Source: CAWABB01 sp963780165
GTDB lineage: Bacteria; Bacteroidota; Ignavibacteria; UBA10030; UBA6906
Direction of reading: 5' to 3'
DNA: 64,000 bases
Assembly: GCA_963780165.1 (NCBI GenBank)
Contig: CAWABB010000001.1
Span: forward strand, 806,001 to 870,000
The notes below the pieces were generated by a model, which worked only from the letters and a program-made list of their open reading frames with translations, had not been told where the DNA came from and ran no database searches. How positions within the stretch are numbered: the first letter of the stretch is position 1; every line of letters starts with the position of its first letter. The position numbers and the translations under genes were made by a program. This document shows positions 1 through 9,878 of the stretch, one piece after another.

Positions 1-491
1 GGAAATGTAAAGGGGGGTCGATGCGTTGAAATGGGATTGTTGACGCGGAACGCTAGAGCATAGTGCGGCTGACAGGTCCGGTTCCGAAGTCCTTCTGACA
101 GGATCCGGATCACACTGACAGGAGACAAAAGAAGAGCAGGGTGACATGAGGCTGAGAATATACACACATTGCCGGGTCGGGACAAGCAGAATTGTCAACT
201 GTTTCCCGCGCCAGCTTTGGCTTGAACCTCCGAACCCGGTTGTTTCAGCGGCATGGTCATGCGGGGGGATACAATGATATGGTATTACCTGGCGAAGGGC
301 GACATCGCATGCCAGCTTGGGCTTCGGCGTGCGAATGCTCTCGAGCAATCAAGGTATTCCAGCCTAGACTTGCTGTGCCACTCCTGCGGCAACCATGAGC
401 AGAGCGACTGCGTTTGAACGTGGCGTGCTTGGATCCGGAGGTCACGAGCCCGGGTCTGCTTTGAATGATAAAGCAATGGGCTCGAGTTCCC
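1..491. other. Gene-less left edge
   Basis: No convincing coding region is visible. Short open frames here lack recognisable domains, start signals or signal peptides. The only structure seen is the octamer CTGACAGG, present three times at 69-76, 95-102 and 115-122. The first two copies are followed by TCCGG and ATCCGG. Its meaning is unknown. Confidence 0.5.
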
Positions 492-522
492 TCCGGCCTT
501 GGTGCTATCACTATCGGCCGGA
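492..522 (-). terminator. Hairpin after the S8 protease gene
   Basis: The arms TCCGGCC and GGCCGGA enclose a 17-base loop. The hairpin lies directly beyond the stop codon of the minus-strand protease gene, which suits a transcription end. There is no clear T-run, so a factor-independent terminator is not proven. Confidence 0.4.
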
Positions 523-526
523 ATGG

Positions 527-3500
527 TCATCGCAGCACCAAAAGTTTGCGCGTCTGCACGAAATCCCCTGCTCCGCTCCTGGAGCCTCGCCCGATGGCGG
601 AGTCCAAAGGGCGGACGATGAGACGGTAGAAGTAGACTCCACTTGAAAGCCCTGACGCATCGAACTTGACGTCGTGGACTCCCGCGTCTCTTCTTTCATT
701 CACGAGTACCGACACCTCGCGTCCAAGCACATCGAAGACGGTTAACCTGACTTCCGACGACTTCTGCAACTCGAACTTGATCGTTGTGCTCGGGTTGAAC
801 GGGTTGGGGTAGTTTTGTAGAAGCTGAGTTTGGGCCGGAAACTCTCCCTCGTCTGCGAGTCGTACCGATGTGGGTTCACTGAGATCACGATATCGGAGGA
901 TCTCGCCCTGTGTCGTGACGATCCACCCGTTAGCGGGATCGCTGAATGAGATTGACATCAGATCGCCGGAGAAGGGGTCTGTCGGCTGCAGCACCCAGTT
1001 TACGCCACTGTCACGCGAGGATACTACAATACGGCCTGCGCTCACCCACGCGTTGGCTGAACCGGCTGGAAATGCCGCCTTATACCATCCCTCCGATATT
1101 ACCCCTGGCAACATTTGCCAAGTTGCCCCGCCGTCTGTGGTTCGGGCGAATAGCGGCGTTTCGCCGCTCACTGGTACTACTGAGCATGCGATGCCCACCG
1201 AATCATCGCGCATCGCCAGACCAGGCACAATACCTGAACCCGCCGTCGCCGACAACCAAGTGTCGCCCCCATCGGTAGTTCGCCACACAAGCGAATTTGA
1301 TGCTCCAAACCATGCATGCTGTCTATCAGTACAGCAGAATGATTCTACCAAACCGTACACCCCAGCCTCCCCAACGGGTTCATTGGCCAGGTGGGTCCAA
1401 GTTGTTCCGCCGTCGGTTGTCCGGAGGACTACGAACCTGCCTGGATCTCCGGGATCCCCCAGCGCGTAGCCGTTGGCCGCGTCGAAGAACCAGAATCCAT
1501 CCATGAAGAGGCTATGCGGCGAAGGGTACTCCTGCCACGTCCAGGACAATCCACCATTGACGGTCGCAAAGATCCGCCCCGCCGCATCGCCCACCCAGGC
1601 ATGGAGTGAGTCGATCGCGAAGATGCAATACGGCGTGACGTTGGTCTCGACGTTGGTCAGGTCGCCGGTCACAATTATCCAATTGTCGCCGCCGTCGGTC
1701 GTCCTGACAACCACAGGGAGAGTGGACCCCCTGACCCCGGCAGCCCAGACGATGCTTCTGCTTACAGCATGGACACTGTAGAGCGGAAGCGTGGTAGGGC
1801 TCTCTTGACGTTCCCAGAATCCCGTCCTGGCATACACAGTCGCCTTGAACATGCGTGCATCCCACTCGTCAGCATTCGCGCTCCACCCCAATCTAACATA
1901 CGCGTCTTGTCCTTGCGCGTGGTCATCCACACGAAAAGCGACCTCGAGCGAGTCCTCGGCACCGGCGTCAAGATGTGTTGGACCGAAGACCGGTGCCAGC
2001 GGTACCAGCGCTGGATCCGCCGAGACGTTGAACGAAAGGTTTTGAGCTGGAACGGTCAGGACATTCTTCACCTTTACAGAGAGGGTCACCGTATCGCCCC
2101 CCAGGAAGAGTGTCCTTCCAGAGGGTGCATGGAAGCCTCCCGCGACAACGACGACCCCCGAATGATCCTCGGACAGCGCGCGGCCGAAGTTCACGCGCCC
2201 GTGTGCGAGTGACCCTGCGAGAGTGGGATTAGTACCATCGATCGGGTCGGCGGTCATGCGAATCTGCTCGGCGATCTGTTCCGGCTTCCATCCAGGATGC
2301 GCGGCAACCAGAAGTCCCGCGAGCCCTGCAACAAGCGGGCTTGACATTGACGTGCCCGCATCTGTCCCGTATGAGCCGTTGTTCAATGCCACACGGATGC
2401 GCTCACCAGGCGCGAATACCGAAACATTCAGGCCATAGTTCGTGAAAGGAGCGATGGCGTCGGAAGTGTCCATCGTTGCCCCGACCGAGAGGACATGGTG
2501 GTACGCGGCGGGGTAGTACGGGACGTCGTCGACATTCTGCCTTGAGTTCCCCGCTGCAGCGACGATAAGCGCTCCTGCCTGTGTCGCCGCAGTGATAACG
2601 TCCTGTTCCATCTGCGAAAAAACCTTTGGACTATTCGGCCTAACCCAGCTGCAGTTGATGACACGTGCGCCCTTTGCAGCAGCATAGGCTATTCCCTCGA
2701 ACCCAAAGAGAATCCGATTATCCTCGTACGGGTCCGCTGCGCACACCGCCATAATCCGGCAGTTCCAGCTCGTCCCCGCCATCCCTCGACCGTTGTTGGT
2801 CACCGCCCCGAATACGCTGGCTGTTTTTGTCCCATGGTCGGCGCTACCTGCCAGGTGTCCGCGGGGGTTATTTGTGCTGTCCGCAAAATTCCAACCCACG
2901 ACATCATCAACGAAGCCGTCTCCGTCATCATCGTCGCCATTCAGATCGCCTGCGGGGGCGGGAAACTGATCGAAGACCCCATTATGGTTCATGTCCTCGA
3001 TGGGATTAACCCACATATTCTGTTTGAGATCCTCGTGCTGCCAGTTTGTCCCGCCGTCCACCGTGGCAATCACGACGTCGGGATTTCCCTTCTGCAGCGT
3101 CCAGCCAGCTGAAACGTTCATCCGGTCAAAATAGACCTGTTGCATCGCCAGATAATCTGAATCGTTGGGAACGTCGCACGTATAGCTGTAGTACTTCGGC
3201 TCCGCATACTCTACCTGAGGCAAGTCGGCGAGGCGTGCTGCGACTTCCATCGGATTCATGGCGGAGGGGATTGTGGCAAAATGGATCTGCGAGAGATCAA
3301 CCTTCCCCTTCGTCACGTCGGCGTCACTCACGGAGACTGCCAGCGGAAACGCGCGCGCAAGCGAAGTGACTCCCCGATTAGCAAAGGCGCTCGACAGAGG
3401 ATCGGCACCTTGCACCACTGGACCGTCGGCGACCGAATTGGAGTGTTTGAGTTTGACTACCACTATGCCCGGGACAACGTCATTCGAAGACACACCAGCT

Positions 3501-3631
3501 TGCGGGTTGTGGGATGGCGTGTTTCGCGCATGGTCCCCGACGGCGGCCTGACTCAGAGGTGATGAGGCCAGCATTGGCAGCAAGAACATCAGCATGGCCA
3601 GACGGGTGGCGTTTCGACGGCGGAGGCTCAT
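527..3631 (-). CDS. Secreted S8 (subtilisin-like) serine protease with Ycf48-like repeats and T9SS CTD
   Basis: This is a probable extracellular or surface endopeptidase of about 1034 residues. The chosen ATG begins MSLRRRNATRL and is followed by a hydrophobic signal peptide ending near SQAA; an upstream in-frame ATG at 3724 would bury that signal. The S8 triad is complete: Asp about 192 (ATVDGG), His about 266 (DHGTKT), Ser about 428 (GTSMSSP), with oxyanion Asn about 362 (AAGNS). After the catalytic domain come five or more TTDGGxTW repeats of the Ycf48/sialidase-propeller type, then the CTD (QNYPNPFNPSTTI to TRKLLVLR). The CTD carries a short in-frame insert (DSAIGRGSRSGAG) encoded by a palindromic element also found in three other genes. 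The family and fold are clear; the substrate is unknown. Confidence 0.9.
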   Translation of the reverse strand: MSLRRRNATRLAMLMFLLPMLASSPLSQAAVGDHARNTPSHNPQAGVSSNDVVPGIVVVKLKHSNSVADGPVVQGADPLSSAFANRGVTSLARAFPLAVSVSDADVTKGKVDLSQIHFATIPSAMNPMEVAARLADLPQVEYAEPKYYSYTCDVPNDSDYLAMQQVYFDRMNVSAGWTLQKGNPDVVIATVDGGTNWQHEDLKQNMWVNPIEDMNHNGVFDQFPAPAGDLNGDDDDGDGFVDDVVGWNFADSTNNPRGHLAGSADHGTKTASVFGAVTNNGRGMAGTSWNCRIMAVCAADPYEDNRILFGFEGIAYAAAKGARVINCSWVRPNSPKVFSQMEQDVITAATQAGALIVAAAGNSRQNVDDVPYYPAAYHHVLSVGATMDTSDAIAPFTNYGLNVSVFAPGERIRVALNNGSYGTDAGTSMSSPLVAGLAGLLVAAHPGWKPEQIAEQIRMTADPIDGTNPTLAGSLAHGRVNFGRALSEDHSGVVVVAGGFHAPSGRTLFLGGDTVTLSVKVKNVLTVPAQNLSFNVSADPALVPLAPVFGPTHLDAGAEDSLEVAFRVDDHAQGQDAYVRLGWSANADEWDARMFKATVYARTGFWERQESPTTLPLYSVHAVSRSIVWAAGVRGSTLPVVVRTTDGGDNWIIVTGDLTNVETNVTPYCIFAIDSLHAWVGDAAGRIFATVNGGLSWTWQEYPSPHSLFMDGFWFFDAANGYALGDPGDPGRFVVLRTTDGGTTWTHLANEPVGEAGVYGLVESFCCTDRQHAWFGASNSLVWRTTDGGDTWLSATAGSGIVPGLAMRDDSVGIACSVVPVSGETPLFARTTDGGATWQMLPGVISEGWYKAAFPAGSANAWVSAGRIVVSSRDSGVNWVLQPTDPFSGDLMSISFSDPANGWIVTTQGEILRYRDLSEPTSVRLADEGEFPAQTQLLQNYPNPFNPSTTIKFELQKSSEVRLTVFDVLGREVSVLVNERRDAGVHDVKFDASGLSSGVYFYRLIVRPLDSAIGRGSRSGAGDFVQTRKLLVLR
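565..606 (-). repeat. In-frame palindromic element in the CTD, copy 1
   Basis: The arms CTCCGC (571-576) and GCGGAG (597-602) face each other, with a nested CGCC-cgat-GGCG hairpin at 588-599. The element is translated within the protease CTD, just before the last beta-strand. It is nearly identical over about 45 bases to the copy at 43810-43850. Confidence 0.65.
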
Positions 3632-4077
3632 GGGAGGACTGAGCTTCGTGTTTGGAGACGACCGCGTGGGGCTGTCGGAAAGAAACCGAACACCAGGTAC
3701 TTCATAAGATCCTTCTCCGAACATGAGGGCATGTGTCGAATAAGGGCTATAGAACTTGCAGTCTCACAGCCAGGAAGATCGTCGAGGGGGGCTCTAGAGC
3801 GATGCGACTGAATCAGGGTCCAACTGCGGCGTTTAGCATATTCAACCGGCGGAGTGGCATTATCGTTCCCCTGTGTGTGCGCAAAGGGGCCTCGACGCAC
3901 CTCCGGGGGTCTGCAAGGGGAAATTACTTCGGAACAGAGCGGGGTCAGGTTCCGGCGGTGCGGGATTGCAGGGGCGGGAAATAATCGGTGCCGGCCAGCA
4001 GATTCTCTGAGTTTGCGGCGAGGACGGGACTGCCGACCCGCCGTTTACCGGCCTGTGTACACACGCCCAGAATACCA
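3632..4077. other. Intergenic stretch upstream of the protease gene
   Basis: No gene is supported. It contains a partial copy of the dispersed leader repeat (about 3770-3830) and a TGTGTACACA palindrome near 4055. Confidence 0.4.
3770..3830 (-). repeat. Dispersed leader repeat, partial copy A
   Basis: It shares two boxes, GTCG.GGGGGGCTCTA and CAGGGTCCA..GCGGC, with copies near 9700, 16950 and 58550. Each copy lies upstream of a large minus-strand gene. This one is 140-200 bases upstream of the S8 protease start. Confidence 0.4.
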
Positions 4078-4111
4078 GGGCGGGCACCCGTGAGAGATCG
4101 GATGCCCGCCC
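4078..4111 (-). terminator. Hairpin after the small membrane protein gene
   Basis: Perfect 9-bp arms GGGCGGGCA and TGCCCGCCC enclose a 16-base loop. It lies 33 bases beyond the stop of the minus-strand gene ending at 4144, so it is probably the terminator of the 4144-6633 transcript. Confidence 0.6.
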
Positions 4112-4143
4112 AAAGGATGACTCATCCTCGCGGAAGAGCCATG

Positions 4144-4464
4144 TCAGGCGGGCTGAGAGCCTCGCCAGGCTTTGTATCCTTCGGCGAGGATCAGTTCCAG
4201 GGCTCCGAAGCCGAGGACAAGCCCTACGACAACGATCAAGCAGCCGACGATCGGGATGAACGTCAGCGCCTGCACGATGAGCAGCCCCACCGTGAAGGAC
4301 CAGAACGGCGCCCATCCGGCGCTCTCGCGATTGCGGAAGATGAGGTCACCCACAAGAAGAGCGGTTGACAGTTGAGAGAGGCATGCCAACCAGAAGCAAA
4401 GGTCAAGGATCAGGATCGCAAATGGAATGCCGACGATTGTGATCGCCAGAATCAACATTAACAT
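4144..4464 (-). CDS. Small integral membrane protein, function unknown
   Basis: The product is a 106-residue, strongly hydrophobic protein with about three membrane segments (residues 1-30, 50-75, 78-100) separated by a short polar stretch (FRNRESAGWAP). GGAAGAG stands about nine bases before the ATG. It follows the secreted hydrolase gene by 23 bases on the same strand, so the two are probably co-transcribed. The sequence resembles the hydrophobic C-terminal region of some bactofilin-associated membrane proteins, but the match is too weak for a functional name. Confidence 0.6.
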   Translation of the reverse strand: MLMLILAITIVGIPFAILILDLCFWLACLSQLSTALLVGDLIFRNRESAGWAPFWSFTVGLLIVQALTFIPIVGCLIVVVGLVLGFGALELILAEGYKAWRGSQPA

Positions 4465-4487
4465 CGGCAGAACTCTTCCCTCACTGA

Positions 4488-6633
4488 TTATCGCACCAGG
4501 ACGGACCTCTTTATGTCGGTGAACTCTCCGGCAGTAAGTCGATACATGTAAATCCCGCTGGACAAACCTGAGGCATCAAACACCACCTCGTGATACCCGG
4601 CCTCCTCCTCTCGATGGACAAGAGTGGCCACGTGCTGGCCGAGCATGTTGAAGACGGCGAGTGTCACGTGCGAGCGGGCGGGCACGCCGTAGCGGATGGT
4701 GGTTGATGGATTGAATGGGTTGGGGTAGTTCTGGCCCAATGCATACGCATCCGGAAGCGGCTCCTCCTCCCTCACTCCGGTCACCGTGAGTCTCGTAGAA
4801 TCAGTCCAGTACGTCCATCCGTCAATCGTAATCTCGGCTTTCAAGTTGAAGTGCGTCGGATGGGCTGTGGTGTCACACGCGAGCCCGACGACTGCACTGG
4901 GCGACATCGTCACACCCGGAGGAAGGTCTGGCAGAACTAGAGCTGCTTGCCCGATACTCTTGACCCACGGATCATCGCACCGGAGGGCCACCTTGGCACC
5001 CCGGACCACCAGAGACGAACCGTTGTTGCGCACGTACGGCTTTAGCCTGTAGCTGCTTCCGAAGGACTTCGAGTACCCAACGCTGTCCAGTGTCAAAGGA
5101 CCGGCAGTGGTAAAGCGACGGTCTACAACAATACGGGTTGTGTCGACCGGATCATACGTGGAAACGCCAACAGTGTAGAAGCCTTCTCCTGTTGGTACTC
5201 TCCACATTGTCCCCCAGACTCCGTCGGCCGCCGCGCCGTCCTGGTGCAGACCATCGTCATAACACATCGTTGAATCCACGACGGTGCCTTCCGTCTCATA
5301 GTACGCACTTACGGCGAGCGGGTGCCCGTTCGGATTAGCCACGTGAGCCCGCACCCGGACCGTGTCGACGCCGGGCATGCAATAGGTCTTGTCGAGCGCT
5401 ATATCGTCCGCATGGGACGCACTATGATGGAGGTAGACGCTGAAGAGGATCGGGTGAATGTAGCCACGGAAATTGCAGTTGTACGCTATCGCTATAGCCA
5501 GGCGTGCTTGAGGGTAGTACATCATTTCCGCCTCATACCCAAAATACATTCCATCGTGCCCAACAAGAACGCATCCTTCCACATCATTCATGAAAACTCC
5601 CAGTCCGTACTCTCCGCCACTCTGAGGGGAGAAGGTCAACATCTGTGCGAGCGATGAATCGTTGAGGACATTCCCTCCATACAGGCTGGCAATCCATCGC
5701 GCCATATTGTCCGGCCTGGAGAACAAGGCTCCGGCGGTCCATATCCAGGAATATTGACCCGTGAGCGGCAAATCGGAAAGATCAGTTCTATTTGTCGCGC
5801 TAAAATAGAGATCTCCCCAGGGCCGGGCGCGGATGCCTGCAATGCTGTCCTCAACAGGGAAGAACGTGCTACCGAGGCCGAACGGATTCAGAAATCTCTG
5901 ATGCAGCTGCGCCGAGATACTCGAGTGAGTCGCTTCCCTGATGATCATTCCCGCGAGGATGTAGTTTGTATTCGAATAGTAATATCCTGTTCCGGGAGCG
6001 AAATTGGGGGCAAGTACGAACGCCGTGAGAACGGATTCCGGCAGCCAGAACTTGTCCGGATTCGCGAGCAGAGAGTCCACGAACGGCAACCACGGTTCAT
6101 CAATATCCCATATGCCACTCGTATGGCTGAGAAGCTGCCGAATGGTGATGTTCGAGTCGATGTACCTGTACTGATCCCGCCGGTACGTCGGCAACCATCT
6201 GTGCAACGGGTCGTCCAGAGAAAGCACCCCTTCTTCCTGAAGCTGCAGCATCGTGGCTGCAATGAAGGTCTTGGTGTTGCTGCCGATATTGAACAGCATA
6301 TCGGACGTGATGGTGTCTTCAGTGGGAGGATTCGAGTATCCGCTTGTTCCCAGCCACAGGCCGTAACCCGGAATGGTCATCGCGGCTGAAGCGCCCGTGA
6401 TATCGAAGATGGCCCGGGCGCTATCGAGCGCGGCCTGCAGCGCGTCGGGAAGCGGCAATCGGATACCTTGATCGACCATCGCGTTAACACGCCGGAGCTG
6501 GTCAGTTGAGATTTGCGTCGGCTGCCGCATCGGGTTTGAGGAGATTCCTGCTCTGCAGTCTGGCTTCAGGCTGCGCCGAGAGGGTGCAGGACAACACGAT
6601 ATGCAGCGCGACAACAGGAACGAAGCATTTCAT
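4488..6633 (-). CDS. Secreted beta-lactamase-family serine hydrolase with T9SS CTD (frameshifted near the N-terminus)
   Basis: This is a class C beta-lactamase/penicillin-binding-fold hydrolase (Pfam Beta-lactamase family). The long frame (4488-6614) has the SxxK motif SNTK, a YSN motif (YYYSNTNY) and HDG (VGHDGMYFGY) in place of KTG. A C-terminal extension ends in a CTD (QNYPNPFNPSTTI to IKRSVLVR). This frame alone has no signal peptide. In another frame, an ATG at 6633 preceded by a near-perfect AGGAGGT encodes MKCFVPVVALHIVLSC plus TLSAQ, a convincing signal peptide, and stops at 6502. The real gene therefore probably starts at 6633 and suffers a one-base shift between about 6504 and 6570. 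Members act on D-amino acid peptides or esters as well as beta-lactams; which applies here cannot be told. Confidence 0.85.
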
Positions 6634-6659
6634 GGCCGACCTCCTGACGTACAGCGCAC

Positions 6660-8756
6660 TTATCCCCGCTTCAAGCGAGCCAGCCTTGCCCGTGCATCCG
6701 CCGGCTCCCTGTAGATCGGATCCGCCTTTCCCCAGACCTTGAGGAACTGTGTATAGTTGTCAATCGCCTTCTCTCTCATTCCCTTCTGCTCGTAGAGGTA
6801 CGCCAGACGATAGTAGTAGCGTGGGATAATCGGACAGACGAAATCAGCCTGCTTGTCCAAGGCCATCTCGTACGCTGCGATCGCACTGTCCGGCATTCCT
6901 CGCTCGAGATACGCCTGCGGGACGATGTCACAGGGAATCGGCACCCAGAATGCATCCCTGGGCCCATCCCATGGATGGACAGGTCTGCTGGCCATACCAT
7001 GCGATGGATCAAGGTCTGCCGGCCAGGGCGTGCTTCCTCCACCCCATCGCGCATCGATCTCAGCAGCGCGGCCCGTAGCGAGAAGATAAGCAGCCCGCAG
7101 CGCCTTGCCATAGAACTCGTACGAAGGCGAGATGTTCACAGAATCCCAGCCAGAACTGACTAGGGCGAGCCTCGACTTCATTGACGCAAGGCGCAATTCG
7201 ACGGAGTCCATCTTCCCTTGCTTCAGATCCACCAGACCGAGGCAGTAGTCAACGAACATCTCGCCTGTCGCTCCATCTTCGCGGGTGTACTCGTTTGCCC
7301 ACATATGAAGAAATGTCCGCGACCTGTCCCAGGCCCCTGCCTCATACGCAATCCAGGCTTCCAACCACCATGCCTGCGGATTCCCTTTCAGCCGGCGAAG
7401 CTCTCTCTCCGCCTCCTTCGTCCTCCCCAACCACACGAGTGTGTATGCTCGCCACCAGGTGTCACCGGCGCGACCGAACCAATCCAGCGCATCGTCGTAC
7501 TCTTCTTTCAGGAAATAGAGGTGGCCGATTGCCAGCTTCGACGCGTCCATAACCTCGGGATTCACTTCAACGGCTTTCTTGAATTGAGCAATCGCCTCGT
7601 CGAACCTCCCTGCATACCGCAGACACTCGCCCATGGTGTCGAATGTATTTGCCTCGCCTGCCCCGGCCAGGGCGTACTGCTTGCATGCCTCGATCGCCTT
7701 GTCAGGTTGGTTGGAGTACATATAGGCATACACCAGCAGATTGTTTGACTGAAGAATCACCGGAGCCGCTATCTTGAAATGCTCGATCGCCTCCGCAAAA
7801 CGTCGGCGCCACACGAGCTGAAGCCCAAGCTTTTGATGAGCCCGCGCATCATCGGGAAACCGCTCGAGGCACTTCTGCCAGTACAATGCCCAGCGCCTGT
7901 TCACAGGTTCCCCCATCAATGTGGCCGAGAGGGCGGAGTCACCAAGGGCCGCAATGTGCCATTGCTCACGCTCGGAGGCACGCGAGGCCAATTGAAGCGC
8001 TTTCCTCTGGGCAGGCTCGACTCCACTCGGGTCTCCGGAAGCGTACTGTGCGGCAAAGCTTCGTGCCGCCGAGAGGAAGTTCCACGCGGACGCAAACATG
8101 GAGTCATATTTCACCGCCAGCTCGAAATTACGCACGGCTTCCTTCCAGTGCAGCCTGTCAAACTCGTACTCCCCGCGCACGTAGAAACTGTAGGCTTCCG
8201 ATGATGGCGTCGTCACCTGTTGCACAGGCTTGAGCGACGTCCCCGTGGCCCACCGTGAAACACCCAGACTCTGTGACACCTGCTTCGCCAGATCGTCGAT
8301 CTGGCTTTTGAGAAGGCTCTCCACCCCCTGGCCGTCCGCCCGGAGCGATTTTGCGATCGGCTCCCCGCTGCCGACATCGATGATCTGCAGGTTGGTCAGG
8401 AACAGGTCTCCCGCCTTCGTGAATGTCCCCATCCCGAGTGCCTGGATTCCGGCCCGTCGGCAGACTTCAAGACCAAGCTCCTTGTCAATGAACTGCACAT
8501 CCCCCTTCCCCATTCGTCGCAGGTCACCACGAATCATATCCCAGGTCATTACCCTGAAATACTTTGATTCGTCCAGACTGACGGTGAGCAGGTTGGGAAT
8601 AGACATCTGCAGGTTGTCAAACGACTTGTCACCGGTCTGGTTCTCGAAACTGATGAATGCAATGGTCCTTGGATTCGAGGCGATGGCCTGATCCTGAAGC
8701 ATGGGAGCCAGGACGAACAGCCCTCCGAGCCATGATAAGGAGCGCAGCTCCGGCAA
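6660..8756 (-). CDS. TPR/FlgO-like C-terminal half of a split Ser/Thr kinase
   Basis: The fragment starts in a hydrophobic stretch (LSWLGGLFVLAPML). It continues with a FlgO/TolB-like domain (AFISFENQTGDKSF) and then a long array of tetratricopeptide repeats used for protein contacts. The intact paralogue at 34219-37206 carries exactly this order after its kinase and membrane segment (SFTNQTGDRAYD, IDKELGFELCRREGIQA versus IDKELGLEVCRRAGIQA). The present piece is therefore the periplasm-facing tail of one gene whose kinase half lies at 8629-9654. The two halves meet inside the membrane-segment codons at about 8725-8750 with a one-base shift. No start codon with a ribosome site is visible for independent translation. 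Confidence 0.8.
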   Translation of the reverse strand: MPELRSLSWLGGLFVLAPMLQDQAIASNPRTIAFISFENQTGDKSFDNLQMSIPNLLTVSLDESKYFRVMTWDMIRGDLRRMGKGDVQFIDKELGLEVCRRAGIQALGMGTFTKAGDLFLTNLQIIDVGSGEPIAKSLRADGQGVESLLKSQIDDLAKQVSQSLGVSRWATGTSLKPVQQVTTPSSEAYSFYVRGEYEFDRLHWKEAVRNFELAVKYDSMFASAWNFLSAARSFAAQYASGDPSGVEPAQRKALQLASRASEREQWHIAALGDSALSATLMGEPVNRRWALYWQKCLERFPDDARAHQKLGLQLVWRRRFAEAIEHFKIAAPVILQSNNLLVYAYMYSNQPDKAIEACKQYALAGAGEANTFDTMGECLRYAGRFDEAIAQFKKAVEVNPEVMDASKLAIGHLYFLKEEYDDALDWFGRAGDTWWRAYTLVWLGRTKEAERELRRLKGNPQAWWLEAWIAYEAGAWDRSRTFLHMWANEYTREDGATGEMFVDYCLGLVDLKQGKMDSVELRLASMKSRLALVSSGWDSVNISPSYEFYGKALRAAYLLATGRAAEIDARWGGGSTPWPADLDPSHGMASRPVHPWDGPRDAFWVPIPCDIVPQAYLERGMPDSAIAAYEMALDKQADFVCPIIPRYYYRLAYLYEQKGMREKAIDNYTQFLKVWGKADPIYREPADARARLARLKRG

Positions 8757-9654
8757 TGGAGAGTCCGCGGATCAACCTCTTTCTTCTCTTTCTCTCCATC
8801 GCCTCTGCCACAGCGACCGTACCGCCTGTCTCGGGCGTCCCGCGTGCCGCCTTCAGATCGGACATGAAGTCATCGATCTTCTGGTAGCGCTCCTCTTTCG
8901 CCTTTGCCAAGGCTTTTGCCACGATCAGCTCAACCACCTCCGGGATGTCAGCTCTTGCGGCGCGGAGTGGTTGTGGCGTCTCGTTCAGTATCGAATAGAT
9001 CAGCGCCTGCTCGTAGTCGTTCTCAAAGGGCCTTCGTCCTGCAAGCATCTCATACAGAACGACACCAAGTGACCAGACATCCGTCCTCGCGTCCACCGGT
9101 TCACCGCGGGCCTGTTCCGGGGACATATAGGCTGCCGTTCCCAGCGTTGTACCGGTTCTCGTCAGCAGTGTTCTTCCGGAGAGCTTGGCAAGCCCGAAGT
9201 CAACGATCTTCACTTCGCCTCGGCTGGTCACGATGATATTCGCTGGCTTGATATCACGGTGGATGATGCCCGCCTCATGCGCACGGGAGAGACCCTGGGC
9301 GACCTGCAGGGCGATGTCGATGGCCTGATCTATCGGAAGTGGTTCATGCTCGATCTTCTTCTTCAGGGTCTCACCTTCATAGTATCCCATGACCATGAAG
9401 GTTTGGCCATCGTGCTCGCCGATTTCGTGAACGGAACAGATATTGGCGTGTTCAAGCGCAGAGGCTGCCTGGGCCTCGTGGACAAAGCGTTCTCGTGCGT
9501 CTGGATCTCGGGTAAGGTCAGGAGGGAGGAACTTGAGGGCGACGGTGCGCTGGAGCTTGATATCCTCGGCCTTATAGACGACACCCATGCCTCCTTCGCC
9601 GAGTTTCTCGAGGATCTTGTAGTGGGAAATATCGGAACCCAGGAGCGAATCCAA
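8629..9654 (-). CDS. Ser/Thr protein kinase, catalytic half of a split kinase-TPR gene
   Basis: This is a Hanks-type kinase. It shows the Gly-rich loop GEGGMGVVYKAE, catalytic Lys in VALKF, HRDIKPANI and DFGLAKL, and an SPEQARGE activation segment. I chose the TTG at 9654 because AGGAGG stands seven bases upstream and the protein then starts like its paralogue (DISHYKILEKLG versus VVSHYKILEHLG); the open frame runs on further without homology. The end (after GLSIAGAALL) drifts into unrelated residues because the frame is lost in the membrane segment, and the tail continues at 8756-6660. The dispersed leader repeat lies just upstream. Confidence 0.85.
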   Translation of the reverse strand: MDSLLGSDISHYKILEKLGEGGMGVVYKAEDIKLQRTVALKFLPPDLTRDPDARERFVHEAQAASALEHANICSVHEIGEHDGQTFMVMGYYEGETLKKKIEHEPLPIDQAIDIALQVAQGLSRAHEAGIIHRDIKPANIIVTSRGEVKIVDFGLAKLSGRTLLTRTGTTLGTAAYMSPEQARGEPVDARTDVWSLGVVLYEMLAGRRPFENDYEQALIYSILNETPQPLRAARADIPEVVELIVAKALAKAKEERYQKIDDFMSDLKAARGTPETGGTVAVAEAMERKRRKRLIRGLSIAGAALLIMARRAVRPGSHASGSGHRLESKDHCIHQFREPDR

Positions 9655-9699
9655 TGTGGTTCCTCCTCGCTGGGTGAGGATGGGTGCTGCCCAGGCGAA

Positions 9700-9858
9700 G
9701 GGTCGTCGGGGGGGCTCTAAATGCGGAGGAACTATTGCAGGGTCCGGAGCGGCGGCCCTTGGGCTGAGCAAGCCGTCAGGCGCCAAGACAGCGTGTGGCC
9801 GAAATATGCGTCAGGCAACATGAAATAGCAAGGCCTGAACATCGCTGCCCGGGCCTTA
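9700..9858 (-). repeat. Dispersed leader repeat, full copy B
   Basis: About 150 bases match copy C (about 16940-17115). The best-conserved part is at 9780-9858, including GACAGCGTGTGGCCGAAATA and a hairpin (GGCCT...GGCC). It lies between two minus-strand genes: after the lipoprotein gene and before the kinase gene. Confidence 0.65.
9831..9856 (-). terminator. Hairpin AAGGCC...GGCCTT inside the dispersed repeat
   Basis: The arms AAGGCC and GGCCTT enclose a 14-base loop. The hairpin sits 20 bases beyond the lipoprotein stop, and its fold is kept in copy C near 17085-17110. Confidence 0.4.
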
Positions 9859-9878
9859 AAACACGCGAGAACCGATCA

